Source: Lactiplantibacillus nangangensis
GTDB lineage: Bacteria > Bacillota > Bacilli > Lactobacillales > Lactobacillaceae
NCBI RefSeq assembly: GCF_005405065.1
Contig: NZ_BJDI01000015.1
Location: 16,824-80,823, forward strand
DNA: 64,000 bases
Reading direction: 5' to 3'
The position numbers were made by a program, and so were the translations under genes. The notes under the pieces were generated by a model that was not told the origin of the DNA, made no database searches, and saw only the letters and a program-made list of their open reading frames with translations. How positions within the stretch are numbered: the stretch's first letter is position 1; each line of letters begins with the position of its first letter. Shown here one piece after another: positions 8,092-19,882 of this stretch.

Positions 8092-8574
8092 ATGGCGAAA
8101 GTTGGTTTAGTGATGGGGTCAATCTCGGATTGGCCAACGATGCAATTAGCTGCTCAGCAATTAACAGCGCTCGGAATCGATTACGAACGGCGGGTCATTT
8201 CCGCCCATCGGATGCCGGCAACGTTGCAAACATACGGTGAACAAGCTGCTGAACGTGGCTTGCAATTAATTATTGCAGGCGCGGGCGGTGCCGCACATTT
8301 ACCGGGTATGTTGGCAGCCAATACGCTGTTGCCAGTCATTGGCGTGCCAATCAAGACGCGGGCATTAAATGGGGTCGATTCCTTATTATCAATTGTCCAA
8401 ATGCCTGCCGGTGTGCCAGTGGCGACGATGGCCATTGGCGACGCGGGCGCTAAAAATGCGGCCTTGATGGCAGCGCAAATCTTAGGGTTACAAGATGAGA
8501 AAATTCAGCAAGCAGTACTTAACTTTCGGCAACGACAACGGCAGGAGGCTGAACAAAGTGAACAGCAATTCTAA
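8092..8574 (+). CDS. purE: N5-carboxyaminoimidazole ribonucleotide mutase
   Basis: The 160-aa product is a class I PurE: it moves the carboxyl group of N5-CAIR to C4 to give CAIR in IMP synthesis. The substrate loop GSISDWPTM and the catalytic-histidine segment SAHRMP are both present, followed by the glycine-rich [11 protein letters not shown]. It works as an octamer with PurK, encoded next with a 17-nt overlap. AGAAGGATTG precedes the ATG. It is first in an eleven-gene operon. Confidence 0.96.
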   Translation: MAKVGLVMGSISDWPTMQLAAQQLTALGIDYERRVISAHRMPATLQTYGEQAAERGLQLIIAGAGGAAHLPGMLAANTLLPVIGVPIKTRALNGVDSLLSIVQMPAGVPVATMAIGDAGAKNAALMAAQILGLQDEKIQQAVLNFRQRQRQEAEQSEQQF

Positions 8575-9688
8575 CCAGCTCATTTTACCGCCAGCCACGA
8601 TTGGTATCGTCGGTGGGGGCCAACTTGGTCAAATGATGGCGCTCAGTGCTAAAGCGATGGGTTACCACGTGGGCGTGCTCGATCCGACACCACAAGCCCC
8701 GGCTGCGCAAGTCGCCGATTTTCAAATTACGGCTGCCTACGAAGACAAATCGGCGTTGATTACGTTGGCACAACAAAGCGATGTCCTCACTTATGAGTTT
8801 GAAAATGTTGACGAATCTGCTTTGATTGCTGCTCAACAATATGCACAATTGCCACAAGGCACCGAACTGTTACACATCACCGGCAATCGCCTCAACGAAA
8901 AACAATTCTTACACGATCACGGGATTCCGGTCACACCATTCGCACCAGTGACCGATGAACAAAGCTTAAATTATGCGATTCAGCGTGTCGGCACGCCCGC
9001 TATTTTGAAAACAGCCGCGGGAGGCTATGACGGTCATGGTCAAGCTGACTTAATGCAGCCAGAACCGACCACTGAAGCACTCGACTTATTAAACCAACCT
9101 TGTATTTTAGAAGCTCGGCAAGAATTTCGTGCCGAGGTTTCCATCATGGTGACGCGCAGTGCGGCGGGGGTCGTTACCGCGTTTCCACTCGTTGAAAATC
9201 GTCACCAGCATCACATCTTACACACCACAATTGCACCGGCCAATGTTGGCCCGGCAGTACACGCCGCCGCTCGTAAAATCGCAGTTTCCGTCGCGGAAGC
9301 CTTGAATTTACGCGGGGTCTTAGGCATTGAATTCTTCGTTTTACCAGATGACACCTTATTAGTGAATGAACTCGCACCACGGCCACATAATTCCGGCCAT
9401 TATACGATTGAAGCATGCAATATTTCTCAATTTGAAGCACATATTCGTAGTATCTGTGGCTTGCCAATTCCAGCCATTACACAGTTTGAACCCGCAGTGA
9501 TGCGTAATTTATTAGGCGATGACTTAACGGTCGCCCGGGAAAACTTAATCAACCATCCCGAATGGCATTTTCACGATTACGGTAAAGCTGAGATTAAACC
9601 GCAACGAAAAATGGGCCACATCACCGTTTTAAATGCCAATATCGATCAAGCACTCAAGGCACTACAACAATTGAAGGGAGCACAATAA
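8558..9688 (+). CDS. purK: N5-carboxyaminoimidazole ribonucleotide synthase
   Basis: This ATP-grasp enzyme (376 aa) carboxylates AIR with bicarbonate and ATP to N5-CAIR. The N-terminal nucleotide fold opens with [13 protein letters not shown]; the central ATP-grasp region shows [12 protein letters not shown], and [16 protein letters not shown] holds metal and substrate ligands. I chose GTG 8558, which follows AGGAGG at 8543-8548, over an upstream in-frame ATG at 8495 inside purE. The gene overlaps the purE end by 17 nt, which suggests translational coupling. Confidence 0.94.
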   Translation: MNSNSNQLILPPATIGIVGGGQLGQMMALSAKAMGYHVGVLDPTPQAPAAQVADFQITAAYEDKSALITLAQQSDVLTYEFENVDESALIAAQQYAQLPQGTELLHITGNRLNEKQFLHDHGIPVTPFAPVTDEQSLNYAIQRVGTPAILKTAAGGYDGHGQADLMQPEPTTEALDLLNQPCILEARQEFRAEVSIMVTRSAAGVVTAFPLVENRHQHHILHTTIAPANVGPAVHAAARKIAVSVAEALNLRGVLGIEFFVLPDDTLLVNELAPRPHNSGHYTIEACNISQFEAHIRSICGLPIPAITQFEPAVMRNLLGDDLTVARENLINHPEWHFHDYGKAEIKPQRKMGHITVLNANIDQALKALQQLKGAQ

Positions 9689-9690
9689 TC

Positions 9691-10425
9691 ATGACGGCAG
9701 TTGAAAAAGGGGACTTACTTTACACGGGTAAGGCCAAGGAAATGTATGCGACTAATGATCCCGAGGTGTTATGGGTTCAGTATTTAGATCAAGCAACGGC
9801 GCTGAACGGTAAACGTAAAGTGGTCGTTGATCAAAAAGGACGCCTCAATAATCGGATTTCTAGCCTCATTTTTAAGGACTTGGCCAAACATGGGATTCCC
9901 AATCACTTTATCGACCAACCATCCGACTATGTGCAATTAGTGAAACGCGTCAAGATGATTCCATTGGAAACTGTCGTTCGTAACGCGGCTTCTGGGAGCT
10001 TTGAACGCAAATTTGCCGTTGAACATTTGACGAAATTCACGACACCCGTTTTAGAATTCTTCTATAAAAGTGATGCTTTAGATGATCCATTCATCAACGA
10101 CTCACAAGTGGCAGCCTTAAATGTGGCGAGTGGCGAAGTCGTTGCCGAAATGAAGCGCCAAGCCTTACTCGTCAACACCCGCCTGCAAGCAATTTTTGCG
10201 GAAATGGGTGTTCAACTGGTCGACTTTAAGATTGAATTTGGCCTGACAGCGACTGGAAAAGTGTTATTAGCCGATGAAATTTCACCAGACAGTTGTCGTT
10301 TAGTGGATGAAAAGACGCAAAAGTCGCTCGATAAAGATGTTTTCCGTAAAAATCTCGGTGACTTAACGACAGTCTACCAAGAAGTTCTCCAACGCCTTGC
10401 CACAGTTGAAGGGAGCCAACAATAA
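9691..10425 (+). CDS. purC: SAICAR synthase
   Basis: The 244-aa enzyme joins CAIR and aspartate with ATP to give SAICAR. The start GDLLYTGKAKEMY is the family signature, VVRNAASGSFERK lies in the substrate site, and LADEISPDSCR is the late conserved block. Start ATG 9691 lies 2 nt after purK behind GAAGGGAG. Its stop overlaps the purS start as TAATG. Confidence 0.95.
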   Translation: MTAVEKGDLLYTGKAKEMYATNDPEVLWVQYLDQATALNGKRKVVVDQKGRLNNRISSLIFKDLAKHGIPNHFIDQPSDYVQLVKRVKMIPLETVVRNAASGSFERKFAVEHLTKFTTPVLEFFYKSDALDDPFINDSQVAALNVASGEVVAEMKRQALLVNTRLQAIFAEMGVQLVDFKIEFGLTATGKVLLADEISPDSCRLVDEKTQKSLDKDVFRKNLGDLTTVYQEVLQRLATVEGSQQ

Positions 10426-10676
10426 TGTATTTGGCAAAAGTATACGTGACTTACAAGGAATCTATTCTTGATCCAAAAGGGGAAGCCGTGCATGATGCCT
10501 TGCACCGCCTCGGCTATACCAATGTCGATTCGGTTGAATTAGGCAAGTATTTTGAAATCAAACTGATCGCTGGCAAACAACCCGTTGAAGCCGAAGTGGA
10601 TGAAATGTGTGACCGTTTGCTAGCTAACGTGAATATGGAAAGTTATCGTTACGAAATTACCGAGATGGAGGCGTAA
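10425..10676 (+). CDS. purS: FGAM synthase subunit PurS
   Basis: The 83-aa subunit bridges PurQ and PurL in the three-part FGAM synthase of Gram-positive bacteria. It has the compact PurS pattern with VTYKESILDPKGEAV near the N-terminus. Length and the position directly before purQ and purL are as expected. Start and purC stop share one base. Confidence 0.93.
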   Translation: MYLAKVYVTYKESILDPKGEAVHDALHRLGYTNVDSVELGKYFEIKLIAGKQPVEAEVDEMCDRLLANVNMESYRYEITEMEA

Positions 10677-10682
10677 ACGACT

Positions 10683-11360
10683 ATGAAATTTGCCGTACCC
10701 GTCTTCCCAGGGTCCAATTGTGACCATGATATGGTCAATGCTTTACGTGATATTTTAAAAGCTGATGCCGATTTGGTGCCCGCAACCACGACTGATTTAA
10801 CTGCTTATGACGCTGTGATTTTACCGGGTGGCTTTTCGTACGGTGATTATTTGCGGAGTGGCGCCATCGCTCGGTTTGCGCCCGTCATGACAGCGGTCCA
10901 AGCCTTTGCCGCAACTGGTAAACCAGTGATGGGAATCTGTAATGGGTTCCAGATCTTAACTGAAGCCGGTTTGTTGCCAGGCGCTTTGCAAGCCAACCGT
11001 TCAGCACAGTTTATTTGCGAAACGAGTGACTTAATTGTGCGCAACGTTGAGACGCAATTCACGAGTGACTACGCCGCGGAAGCTCATTTACAGTTACCAA
11101 TTGCGCATGGCGAAGGTAATTACTATTGTGATGAGGCCACTTTAGCTGAGTTACGGGCTAACCACCAGATTGTCTTTGAATATGTGGACAATCCTAATGG
11201 GAGTGTGGCTAACATTGCCGGCATTATTAATCGTCAAGGCAACGTTTTAGGCATGATGCCGCATCCAGAACGTGCCGTTGAGGCCATCTTGGGGTCGACC
11301 GACGGCTTAGGAATCTTCAAGTCACTATTAGCGCGTCATGAGGAGGCTACCCATGCTTAA
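10683..11360 (+). CDS. purQ: FGAM synthase glutaminase subunit PurQ
   Basis: A 225-aa class I glutamine amidotransferase that supplies ammonia to PurL. The nucleophile elbow GICNGFQIL carries the catalytic cysteine, and [10 protein letters not shown] the His/Glu of the triad; [12 protein letters not shown] forms the oxyanion region. It begins 6 nt after purS behind GGAGG and overlaps purL by 8 nt. Confidence 0.95.
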   Translation: MKFAVPVFPGSNCDHDMVNALRDILKADADLVPATTTDLTAYDAVILPGGFSYGDYLRSGAIARFAPVMTAVQAFAATGKPVMGICNGFQILTEAGLLPGALQANRSAQFICETSDLIVRNVETQFTSDYAAEAHLQLPIAHGEGNYYCDEATLAELRANHQIVFEYVDNPNGSVANIAGIINRQGNVLGMMPHPERAVEAILGSTDGLGIFKSLLARHEEATHA

Positions 11361-13572
11361 AAATAATGAGTTGACCCCAGAAGCCCTGCGCGATAGTAAG
11401 GCGTACCAAGAATGGGGCCTGACTGACGCAGAGTATCAGTTGATTGCTGACGACGTGTTAGGCCGCTTGCCAAATTATACGGAAGCCGGCTTGTTCTCTG
11501 GGATGTGGAGTGAACATTGTTCGTACAAAAACTCCAAGCCAGTGCTCAAGAAGTTTTGGACGCAAGGCGAACAAGTTTTGGAAGGTCCCGGTGAAGGTGC
11601 TGGGATTATTGATATTGGTGACGGTCAGGCAGTTGTTTTCAAAGCTGAAAGTCACAATCATCCGTCCGCCGTTGAACCTTATGAAGGGGCTGCAACCGGC
11701 GTTGGTGGGATCATCCGTGACATCTTCTCGATGGGTGCCCGACCAATCGCCTTGTTAGATAGTTTGCGTTTTGGCGAACCCACGGATACGCATACGAAAT
11801 ACTTAATTGAACAAGTTGTCGCTGGTATTGGTGGTTATGGCAACTGTATCGGGATTCCAACGATTGGTGGCGACACTGTCTTTGATGCCAGTTATCAAAA
11901 GAATCCATTAGTAAACGCCATGTGTGTCGGTATTTTAAACCAAGCCGACATTCAAAAAGGCCAAGCGACTGGTATCGGGAATGCTGTCATTTACGTTGGC
12001 GCTAAGACTGGTCGTGACGGTATCAACGGCGCGTCCTTTGCTTCCGCGGAATTTAATGATGCCAAGGCTTCGCAACGGTCAGCGGTCCAAGTCGGTGATC
12101 CATTCATGGAAAAGCTTTTGATGGAAGCTTGTTTGGAAGTCATCCATGACCATCGTGATGTGCTGATTGGGATTCAAGATATGGGCGCGGCGGGGTTAGT
12201 GTCTTCGTCCGCTGAAATGGCTTCTAAAGCTGGTAGTGGCTTGAAGATGAATTTAGATTTAGTCCCACAACGTGAAAGCGGCATGACTGCGTTTGAACTC
12301 ATGTTGTCGGAATCACAGGAACGGATGCTGTTGTGTGTCAAAGCTGGGGCAGAAGCTGAAATCGTCCAAGTTTTTGAAAAGTACGGTCTTGATGCCGTGA
12401 CGATTGGTGAAGTTACCGCCGGCCATCAGTATCAATTATGGCACCATGACGCCTTAGTAGCGGATGTGCCAGTTGACGCTTTAGCCACGAAAGCGCCCGT
12501 TTACCAACGTGAAAAGAAGCGGCCAAGTCGGTTGAACAAACAGAGCCATCATCAATTCATGCCACGGATTGTGGATGCGACTGGGGCGCTGAAAAAGTTG
12601 TTACAACAACCAACGATTGCGTCTAAAAAGGCACTCTATAATACCTATGATTCGCAAGTGCAAACCAATACCGTGGTCAAACCCGGTTCAGATGCAGGTG
12701 TCATTCGGATTCGGCACACGGATAAGGCATTAGCCGTAACAACGGATGTCAACGGTCGTTACCTATACTTGAATCCACGCGTCGGGGGTGAAATTGCGGT
12801 CGCTGAAGCTGCCCGTAACATCGTGGCTTCTGGTGGTCAACCACTCGGCATTACTGATTGCTTGAATTTTGGAAATCCAGAGAAACCTGAACAATTTTAT
12901 GATTTGGATGAGTCAGCGATGGGGATTGCGCGGGCCTGCCAGTTATTTAACACGCCGGTCATTTCCGGTAACGTCTCCTTGAATAATGAATCCAATGGGG
13001 AAGCTATTTATCCAACGCCAATGATTGGGATGGTTGGCTTGATCAAGCATCAACGCGATATTACGACGCAAGATTTTAAGCAAGCTGGCGACGCGGTCTA
13101 CGTTTTAGGCGAAACCGCGGCCGATTTTAATGGTAGTGAATTACAAAAGATGTTGACTGGCGAAATCTCTGGTGAATTATTCGACTTTGATTTAGTCACT
13201 GAAAATCGAAATCAACGATTATTGTTGCGGGCGATTCAAAAAGGGCTCGTAGCAAGTGCGCATGATGTTTCTGAAGGCGGATTGATCACGACGATTGCTG
13301 AATCCTGCTTTGGCAATGGTTTTGGGGTCAAGCTTAAGAGTGAGATTTCAGCGACGAACTTCTTTGCTGAAACGCAATCCCGCTTTGTGATTTCAGTTTC
13401 ATCTGAACACAAAGCTGAATTTGAAAACTTGATGGAACCTTATGCGACTTATTTAGGCGAAACGACCGCGGATGATCGGCTTTGGATCGAAACGGCGGAT
13501 CAAACTTTTGATATTCAAGTGAGTTTTGCAAAACGGTTATGGGAAGGAGCCATACCATGCCTACTGAAGTAA
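11353..13572 (+). CDS. purL: FGAM synthase large subunit PurL
   Basis: This is the 739-aa small-type PurL that needs PurS and PurQ, unlike the single-chain proteobacterial enzyme. It converts FGAR to FGAM with [17 protein letters not shown] near residue 50 and [21 protein letters not shown] near residue 95 hold the nucleotide and magnesium site; HDVSEGGL recurs in the second half. ATG 11353 follows AGGAGGC; an ATG 15 nt upstream is inside purQ and lacks an own ribosome site. Confidence 0.95.
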   Translation: MLKNNELTPEALRDSKAYQEWGLTDAEYQLIADDVLGRLPNYTEAGLFSGMWSEHCSYKNSKPVLKKFWTQGEQVLEGPGEGAGIIDIGDGQAVVFKAESHNHPSAVEPYEGAATGVGGIIRDIFSMGARPIALLDSLRFGEPTDTHTKYLIEQVVAGIGGYGNCIGIPTIGGDTVFDASYQKNPLVNAMCVGILNQADIQKGQATGIGNAVIYVGAKTGRDGINGASFASAEFNDAKASQRSAVQVGDPFMEKLLMEACLEVIHDHRDVLIGIQDMGAAGLVSSSAEMASKAGSGLKMNLDLVPQRESGMTAFELMLSESQERMLLCVKAGAEAEIVQVFEKYGLDAVTIGEVTAGHQYQLWHHDALVADVPVDALATKAPVYQREKKRPSRLNKQSHHQFMPRIVDATGALKKLLQQPTIASKKALYNTYDSQVQTNTVVKPGSDAGVIRIRHTDKALAVTTDVNGRYLYLNPRVGGEIAVAEAARNIVASGGQPLGITDCLNFGNPEKPEQFYDLDESAMGIARACQLFNTPVISGNVSLNNESNGEAIYPTPMIGMVGLIKHQRDITTQDFKQAGDAVYVLGETAADFNGSELQKMLTGEISGELFDFDLVTENRNQRLLLRAIQKGLVASAHDVSEGGLITTIAESCFGNGFGVKLKSEISATNFFAETQSRFVISVSSEHKAEFENLMEPYATYLGETTADDRLWIETADQTFDIQVSFAKRLWEGAIPCLLK

Positions 13573-15008
13573 AAGGCTTAAATGAAGAGTGTGGGCTCTT
13601 TGGCGTTTGGGGAACTCCAGATGCCGCACAAATTACCTATTTTGGCCTGCATGCTTTGCAACATCGTGGTCAAGAAGGCGCTGGTATCACCGCTAACGAC
13701 CATGGCGACTTACAATCGCAACGTGGCTTAGGATTACTTGCAGATGTCTTTCGTGATCCCGCTCGATTAGCACGGTTGACTGGTGAAGCGGCTGTGGGAC
13801 ATGTGCGGTATGCCACGGCGGGGAATCACGGGGTTGAGAATATTCAGCCGCTGGAATTTAATTTTAGTGATTCACAGTTTGCGTTAGCGCATAACGGGAA
13901 CTTAACGAATGCCGTGACGTTACGTCGCAATTTAGAGCAAAATGGGGCCATTTTCCATGCGAGTTCTGATAGTGAAATCTTGATGCATCTCATACGTCGT
14001 AGTCCAGCAGCTAATTTGACGGATCAGTTAAAAGACGCTTTACGCCAAGTCCATGGCGGATTCGCGTATTTGCTACTGACTAACGACCGCTTGTTTGCGG
14101 CGCTAGATCCGAACGGCTTTCGACCATTAGTTGTGGGTAAGTTACCAACTGGCGGTTATGTCGTTTGTAGCGAGACTTGCGCATTAGACACGGTTGGGGC
14201 GACTTTCATTCAAGACGTCCATCCTGGCGAATTACTGACGATCGACGATAACGGGTTAAAAATTGACCACTATACGACCGATACGCAATTGGCGATCTGT
14301 TCGATGGAATACATTTATTTTGCCCGGCCAGATTCTGATATCTATGGCGTGAATGTGCATTCTGCACGGAAACGGATGGGCGCGGCATTGGCGCATGAAC
14401 AACCGGTCGATGCGGATATTGTTGTGGGCGTGCCAAACTCCTCACTGTCTGCCGCTACTGGTTATGCGGAAGCGAGCGGTTTGCCCTACGAAATGGGGCT
14501 CATCAAGAATCAATATTCATCACGAACATTTATCCAACCAACGCAAGTTTTACGCGAGCAAGGTGTACGAATGAAATTGTCCGCTGTGAAAGGCGTCGTT
14601 GCGGGTAAACGAGTGGTCCTGATCGATGACTCGATCGTTCGCGGCACGACTAGCCGACGGATCGTGAAATTGTTGAAGGATGCCGGTGCTAAAGCGGTTC
14701 ATTTACGGATTGCCTCACCGCCACTGCGCTTTCCTTGTTTTTATGGCATTGACATTCAAACGACCAAAGAGTTGATTGCTGCACAACAGACGATTCCCGA
14801 AATGTGCCAGACTTTTGGCGCCGATTCATTAGGTTTTCTGAGCGAACAAGGGGTGATTGATGCGGTGGGACTCAAAGTCGGCGCGCCATACGGTGGGTTG
14901 TGTATGGCCTACTTTAACGGCGATTATCCAACCCCGCTGTACGATTACCAAGCGGAATATGATGAAGAACAACGCCAGTTACAAGCCAAACAGTCGAGGG
15001 GTGATTAG
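13557..15008 (+). CDS. purF: Amidophosphoribosyltransferase
   Basis: The 483-aa enzyme makes phosphoribosylamine from PRPP and glutamine, the committed step. A short propeptide precedes CGLFG, whose cysteine becomes the N-terminal nucleophile after cleavage. The PRPP loop [14 protein letters not shown] is intact. Of the iron-sulfur ligands known in the Bacillus enzyme, CSMEY and PCFYG remain, but the final CxxC is replaced by a segment PYGGLC, so an intact 4Fe-4S cluster is doubtful. ATG 13557 follows GGAAGGAG and lies 16 nt inside the purL end. Confidence 0.95.
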   Translation: MPTEVKGLNEECGLFGVWGTPDAAQITYFGLHALQHRGQEGAGITANDHGDLQSQRGLGLLADVFRDPARLARLTGEAAVGHVRYATAGNHGVENIQPLEFNFSDSQFALAHNGNLTNAVTLRRNLEQNGAIFHASSDSEILMHLIRRSPAANLTDQLKDALRQVHGGFAYLLLTNDRLFAALDPNGFRPLVVGKLPTGGYVVCSETCALDTVGATFIQDVHPGELLTIDDNGLKIDHYTTDTQLAICSMEYIYFARPDSDIYGVNVHSARKRMGAALAHEQPVDADIVVGVPNSSLSAATGYAEASGLPYEMGLIKNQYSSRTFIQPTQVLREQGVRMKLSAVKGVVAGKRVVLIDDSIVRGTTSRRIVKLLKDAGAKAVHLRIASPPLRFPCFYGIDIQTTKELIAAQQTIPEMCQTFGADSLGFLSEQGVIDAVGLKVGAPYGGLCMAYFNGDYPTPLYDYQAEYDEEQRQLQAKQSRGD

Positions 15009-16034
15009 GTGAGCGACGCATACAAAAAAGCCGGTGTTGACCTAAATACCGGTTATGAAGTGTTGAAAGAAGTCAAACAATTAAGTGGCAATTCGCAATT
15101 GGGGGCGTTTGGGGGTCTCTTTCCATTAGCGGCCGAAGCGGTTGGTAATGAACCAGTCTTAGTGGCTGGGACCGACGGGGTTGGCACTAAACTATTGGTG
15201 GCAATCGCGGCTAATCAGCACACGACGATCGGGATCGACTTAGTTGCGATGTGTGTGAACGATATTTTAGCACAAGGGGCAAAACCCCAATTTTTCTTAG
15301 ATTATTTGGGTTTGGGACATACAGATACAGCCCGTGTTAAGGCGATTTTGAAAGGCGTTGTCGCCGGTTGCCAGCAAGCGGGAACCGTGCTTGTCGGCGG
15401 TGAAACCGCCGAGATGCCTGATATGTATGGTCAAGATCACTATGACTTGGCAGGCTTTGCGGTCGGTATTGCCAATAAGGCCGACTTATTGAGTCCCGAC
15501 AACGTCCGCGCGGGGGATGTCTTAATTGGACTACCTTCGAACGGTTTACACTCGAACGGGTTCAGTTTAGTACGGGACATTTTATTCAAACAACATGACT
15601 TTGCGTTAGACTACGTTTTTCCAGAGTTAGGCCATGACTTACAAACTGAGTTATTACGACCAACTAAGATTTATGTCGAGTCAGTGTTACCGTTACTACA
15701 ACAAAAATGTGTTGCTAGTATTGCCCATATTACGGGAGGCGGTTTAGTTGAGAACGTGGCGCGAGCTTTGCCGACTGGATTATCGGCACAATTTACGGTC
15801 GGTCGTTGGCCGGTCCCGCCGATCATGTCGCTCTTAGGCCAGCTGGGTGAGCTTTCGCCAGCTGACTTACGGTCAACGTTTAACTTGGGATTAGGTCTGG
15901 TCCTGATCGTGCATCCAGATCAATTGGCAACGGTCACCGCAACCTTAGATCAACAGCACCAGGCTTATTATCAAGTTGGTCAAGTGACTGATCATGGGAA
16001 ACCAGTGGTGTTTCAGGAGGCTGTCCATGCTTAA
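15009..16034 (+). CDS. purM: AIR synthase
   Basis: The 341-aa enzyme closes the imidazole ring of FGAM to AIR using ATP. VAGTDGVGTKL and GGETAEMPDMY are family blocks, with HITGGGLVENVAR near the end. Translation starts with GTG directly after the purF stop, with GAGGGG inside the purF end as ribosome site; no ATG is nearby in frame. It overlaps purN by 8 nt. Confidence 0.94.
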   Translation: MSDAYKKAGVDLNTGYEVLKEVKQLSGNSQLGAFGGLFPLAAEAVGNEPVLVAGTDGVGTKLLVAIAANQHTTIGIDLVAMCVNDILAQGAKPQFFLDYLGLGHTDTARVKAILKGVVAGCQQAGTVLVGGETAEMPDMYGQDHYDLAGFAVGIANKADLLSPDNVRAGDVLIGLPSNGLHSNGFSLVRDILFKQHDFALDYVFPELGHDLQTELLRPTKIYVESVLPLLQQKCVASIAHITGGGLVENVARALPTGLSAQFTVGRWPVPPIMSLLGQLGELSPADLRSTFNLGLGLVLIVHPDQLATVTATLDQQHQAYYQVGQVTDHGKPVVFQEAVHA

Positions 16035-16605
16035 AAAAATTGCGGTGTTTGCTTCCGGTAACGGCACGAATTTTGTGGCGCTGCAACAGGCTATCCAAAC
16101 TCGGCCGATTCCAGCTGAGATTGCGTTGCTCGTTTGTGATCAGGCGGAGGCGCCGGTTATCAAGAAGGCTCAGGCCGATGGGATTCCCGTCCTAGTCGTG
16201 AATTTTCGCGATTACGCTACGAAAGCTGATGCGGAGGCGATTATGCTCTCGGCACTCCAACGCGAACACATCGAAGCCATCTTATTAGCCGGGTATATGC
16301 GGATTATTGGTCAGACGTTGTTGACCGCTTATCCTCATAAAATTATTAATATCCATCCCGCCTTGTTACCTCAATTTCCTGGTCGGCGTGGGATTGAAGA
16401 TGCTTTTGAAGCTGGCGTGACGGAGACGGGGGTGACCATTCATTTTATTGATGCCGGTATTGATACTGGTCAAATCATTGGTCAACGAACGGTCCCCGTT
16501 ATGGCGGATGATACGCTGGACAGCCTAGCTGCCCGAATTCATCAAACTGAACATCAATTTTATCCAGACGTTTTACAATCACTCATCAATAAAGGAGCTA
16601 TCTAA
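16027..16605 (+). CDS. purN: GAR transformylase (formate-THF type)
   Basis: The 192-aa enzyme transfers a formyl group from 10-formyl-THF to [11 protein letters not shown] binds phosphate, [13 protein letters not shown] holds the catalytic Asn-His pair, and the third catalytic residue lies in [16 protein letters not shown] 16027 follows AGGAGG within the purM end. Its stop overlaps the purH start by one base. Confidence 0.95.
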   Translation: MLKKIAVFASGNGTNFVALQQAIQTRPIPAEIALLVCDQAEAPVIKKAQADGIPVLVVNFRDYATKADAEAIMLSALQREHIEAILLAGYMRIIGQTLLTAYPHKIINIHPALLPQFPGRRGIEDAFEAGVTETGVTIHFIDAGIDTGQIIGQRTVPVMADDTLDSLAARIHQTEHQFYPDVLQSLINKGAI

Positions 16606-18137
16606 TGACAAAGCGAGCCTTATTAAGTGTTTCTGATAAACAAGGATTAACAGATTTTGCAAAAGGGTTAGTGGCACTGGACTATGAACTGGTTTCGACT
16701 GGCGGAACGAAAAAAGCCTTGGAAGCTGCGGGCGTGCCAGTTATCGGCATTGAAGAAGTGACTGGTTTCCCAGAAATGCTAGATGGTCGGGTGAAGACGT
16801 TACACCCCAAAGTGCATGCTGGGCTATTAGCGCGACGTGATTTGCCAGCACATATGGCCCAACTGAAAGCCGCTGGTATTACCCCAATCGATATGGTCGT
16901 TGTCAACTTGTATCCTTTTAAGGCGACAATCATGCAGCCGGAAGTGACTCAAGCCGAAGCGATTGAACAAATTGATATTGGTGGGCCTTCAATGTTGCGT
17001 TCAGCAGCGAAAAACTTTGCGGCCGTCTTGCCAATTGTTGATCCTGCTGATTATGATGAAATCTTGGCAGACTTACAAGAGGATTCGATCACGCCAGAAT
17101 TACGCCAACGGTTGGCAGCCAAAGTCTTCCAGCATACGGCCAGTTATGATGCGTTGATTGCGCAATATTTGACGACGGAAGAATTCCCCGACAAATTAAC
17201 GTTAACTTACGATAAAAAACAAGCGCTCCGTTATGGTGAGAACAGCCATCAACAAGCGTCTTTCTACGAAAATGCGTTGCCAACCCCATTCTCAATCACG
17301 GGTGCCAAGCAATTGCACGGGAAAGAACTCTCGTACAACAACATCAAAGATGCGGATGCGGCGTTGCACATGGTTAGTGAATACGACGTCCCAGCAGTGG
17401 TTGCAATGAAGCACATGAATCCTTGTGGGGTTGGGCTAGGTGACACGATTGAAGCCGCTTGGGATAAAGCGTACGCGGCCGATTCAATCTCCATTTTTGG
17501 CGGCATTATTGCCTTAAATCGACCGGTTGATTTAGCCACGGCGGAAAAGATGCACAAGATTTTCTTGGAAATCATTATCGCGCCTAGTTTTGACCAAGAC
17601 GCCTTTGACGTGTTAGCAAAGAAGAAAAACGTGCGCTTACTCACCGTGAACTTTGATCAAGCCCACACGGCGGATAAATTTGAAACTATTTCAGTTGGTG
17701 GCGGCTTGCTACGGCAAGAAGTCGACCAAGCTTTCGAAACACCAGCCGACTTCACGGTCGTTACTGAGGCGCAACCAACCGACGCCCAATTAAAGGCGTT
17801 AGCATTCGGCCAGCAAGTGGTCAAGCACGTGAAGAGTAATGCCATCGTAGTCACAACTGCTGACCGAACATTAGGCGTTGGTTCTGGTCAAATGAACCGA
17901 ATCGATTCGACCAAGATTGCGATTGAAAAAGCCATGAGTAAGCCAGGTTACGAAAACGCGATCCTTGCTTCCGATGCGTTCTTCCCAATGGATGATTGTG
18001 TTGAATTTGCGGCGCAACACGGCATTCGCGCCATTGTTCAACCAGGCGGGAGTATCAAAGACCAAGACTCGATCGATATGGCAAATCGTTATGGTATCGC
18101 AATGGTCACGACGGGTGTTCGGCACTTCCGGCACTAA
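16605..18137 (+). CDS. purH: Bifunctional AICAR transformylase / IMP cyclohydrolase
   Basis: The 510-aa two-domain enzyme carries out the last two steps to IMP. The N-terminal IMP cyclohydrolase domain shows [11 protein letters not shown] and [13 protein letters not shown]. The C-terminal transformylase domain shows [20 protein letters not shown] and SDAFFPMDD. Full length for the family. GGAGC precedes ATG 16605. Confidence 0.96.
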   Translation: MTKRALLSVSDKQGLTDFAKGLVALDYELVSTGGTKKALEAAGVPVIGIEEVTGFPEMLDGRVKTLHPKVHAGLLARRDLPAHMAQLKAAGITPIDMVVVNLYPFKATIMQPEVTQAEAIEQIDIGGPSMLRSAAKNFAAVLPIVDPADYDEILADLQEDSITPELRQRLAAKVFQHTASYDALIAQYLTTEEFPDKLTLTYDKKQALRYGENSHQQASFYENALPTPFSITGAKQLHGKELSYNNIKDADAALHMVSEYDVPAVVAMKHMNPCGVGLGDTIEAAWDKAYAADSISIFGGIIALNRPVDLATAEKMHKIFLEIIIAPSFDQDAFDVLAKKKNVRLLTVNFDQAHTADKFETISVGGGLLRQEVDQAFETPADFTVVTEAQPTDAQLKALAFGQQVVKHVKSNAIVVTTADRTLGVGSGQMNRIDSTKIAIEKAMSKPGYENAILASDAFFPMDDCVEFAAQHGIRAIVQPGGSIKDQDSIDMANRYGIAMVTTGVRHFRH

Positions 18138-18155
18138 GCGAAAGGATGGCAAGGC

Positions 18156-19391
18156 ATGGCTAAAGTTTTAGTGGTTGGTAATGGCGGGCGTGAACATGCC
18201 ATCGCCAAAGCCTTATTAGCAAGTCTCCAAGTCGAAACGGTCTATTGTGCGCCCGGCAATCCCGGCATGTTATTGGATGGCATTCAAACGGTCGCTATTG
18301 ACGAAATGGCTTTCGCAGCGTTAGTCGCGTTTGCGCGGAAAAATGCGGTCAAGTTAACCGTTATTGGACCAGAAGTGCCGCTGGCAGCTGGTATCGTGGA
18401 TTATTTTCAAACGGCTGGTTTAGCGGTTTTCGGTCCAAATGAAGCCGCCGCGAAGCTTGAAAGTTCCAAAGTGTTTGCCAAGCAGTTTATGGCGCGTCAT
18501 CAGATTCCGACAGCCGGTTATCGCTTGTTCCATGATCTTACGAGTGCGATTGCGTATAGTCGTGAACAGGTCACACCACAAGTTATCAAGGTCGATGGCT
18601 TGGCAGCTGGTAAAGGTGTGACGGTCGCAATGTCCCACGATGATGCTGAAACTGCACTGGTTAAGGCGTTTGAAACGACTGAGACCGTCTTGATTGAGGA
18701 TTATGTGGCGGGATTCGAGTTTTCACAAATGGTTCTAGTTGGTGGCGACAAGTACGTGTTATTACCGACAGCTCAAGATCACAAACGGCTGCTAGATGAT
18801 GATCTTGGTCCCAATACGGGCGGCATGGGGGCGTATTCGCCAGTGCCCCAAGTGACGCCAGCCATTTTGGCACAGACTGTGGCAACAATCATTGAACCAA
18901 CGATTGCGGGTCTGAAAGCAGATGGCTTGAGCTTTGAGGGGGTCATTTACGTTGGCGGTATTTTGACGCCACAAGGCCCACAAGTCATCGAATATAATTT
19001 GCGATTAGGTGATCCGGAAGCCCAGATCTTGTTGCCACAATGTCGCAGTGATTTTTATCAACTCATCTGTGACTTGTTACAACATCGACAACCAGTTGTG
19101 CAATGGCAAACGACGGACACTTATTTGGGCGTTGTCTTGGCAGCACCTGGTTACCCAGGAACAACTCAGGCGGGGGTGCCAGTACCGACCGTAGCTGGCG
19201 CCGATTATGCCAGCGTTGCTGGAAAACCGGGGGCGCTAGTGAGCGCCGGTGGCCGCTTAATGATGGTCACAGCCCATGCGCATGATCTCGCGACCGCTCA
19301 AAAGGCTGTTTATGAAAAATTGGGACAGTTAGAAGTTGGTCCCTTGATCTACCGGCATGATATCGGGGCTAAGGGCCTAGCTGAAAAATAA
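18156..19391 (+). CDS. purD: GAR synthetase
   Basis: The 411-aa ATP-grasp ligase joins phosphoribosylamine and glycine. The start [11 protein letters not shown], the [20 protein letters not shown] block and the metal site [12 protein letters not shown] are all present. It ends the purine operon. The last 14 codons are duplicated exactly at 31908-31949, 12.5 kb away, where they have no gene body. The reading frame here remains intact, so the insertion that made the repeat did not disrupt the enzyme. Confidence 0.96.
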   Translation: MAKVLVVGNGGREHAIAKALLASLQVETVYCAPGNPGMLLDGIQTVAIDEMAFAALVAFARKNAVKLTVIGPEVPLAAGIVDYFQTAGLAVFGPNEAAAKLESSKVFAKQFMARHQIPTAGYRLFHDLTSAIAYSREQVTPQVIKVDGLAAGKGVTVAMSHDDAETALVKAFETTETVLIEDYVAGFEFSQMVLVGGDKYVLLPTAQDHKRLLDDDLGPNTGGMGAYSPVPQVTPAILAQTVATIIEPTIAGLKADGLSFEGVIYVGGILTPQGPQVIEYNLRLGDPEAQILLPQCRSDFYQLICDLLQHRQPVVQWQTTDTYLGVVLAAPGYPGTTQAGVPVPTVAGADYASVAGKPGALVSAGGRLMMVTAHAHDLATAQKAVYEKLGQLEVGPLIYRHDIGAKGLAEK

Positions 19392-19394
19392 ATT
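19350..19394 (+). repeat. att-like direct repeat, left copy (3' end of purD)
   Basis: These 45 bases are identical to 31908-31952. They cover the last 42 bases of purD plus ATT. Outside the repeat the flanks differ. Targeting a gene 3' end so that the gene is rebuilt is the pattern left by tyrosine-recombinase islands, but no integrase is visible here. Confidence 0.75.
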
Positions 19395-19484
19395 TAGCGT
19401 GAACATCTAAAGATCGAAAGTTGAAAAGCACTGGACTATCCCGCATTGATTCCTAATCAGGCTATGAAAGATAGTTGATAATTG

Positions 19485-19690
19485 TCGCTTCCGGTTGTTG
19501 TTGATAACATGCGGCCAAGGGACCGGGACAAGTCTCAGAAGTCCCTGCCTAGAAGGATTGCTCAAACCGCAACTCTCTCGGTCGGTCCGTTGTGTAAGAC
19601 CGGGAAATTGCAGGCCACACGCCACCCACACGGCCGATGCCATCAACAACAACCTACAGCTAGTCGATTGCCTTGAGTAATTAGTCAGTT
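19485..19690 (+). repeat. Large structured intergenic element, copy 2
   Basis: The copy has a 13-bp perfect closing stem (19493-19505 with 19642-19654), then CGGCC/GGCCG (19512-19516 with 19632-19636), a GGGAC/GTCCC hairpin (19525-19529 with 19541-19545), and a conserved GGTCCGTTGTGTAAGACC hairpin. It is related to the copies at 7205 and 39297; stems covary. It lies just inside the left purD repeat. Confidence 0.75.
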
Positions 19691-19707
19691 AGCTAGATTT
19701 AGCGAAA

Positions 19708-19782
19708 TCAGTCAGAATCGGTATGTTGCGTCGGCAATCCTGTACTTGGCTTGTACTGCCATAGCACACCGATTCTGACTGA
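19708..19782. repeat. Long hairpin linked to the structured element
   Basis: A 15-bp perfect inverted repeat (19708-19722 with 19768-19782) encloses 45 nt. The left arm and its flank recur after the copy at 39297 (near 39528), where the right arm is missing. It may be a further domain of the same element. Confidence 0.6.
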
Positions 19783-19882
19783 CAGAGTAATGTGCTGTAT
19801 AAGGCCATTCTTGGACATAACTAACGTTGGTATTGCTAGATTCACGACAATTTTGGCACTTTCAACCTTCAGTGAATATATG

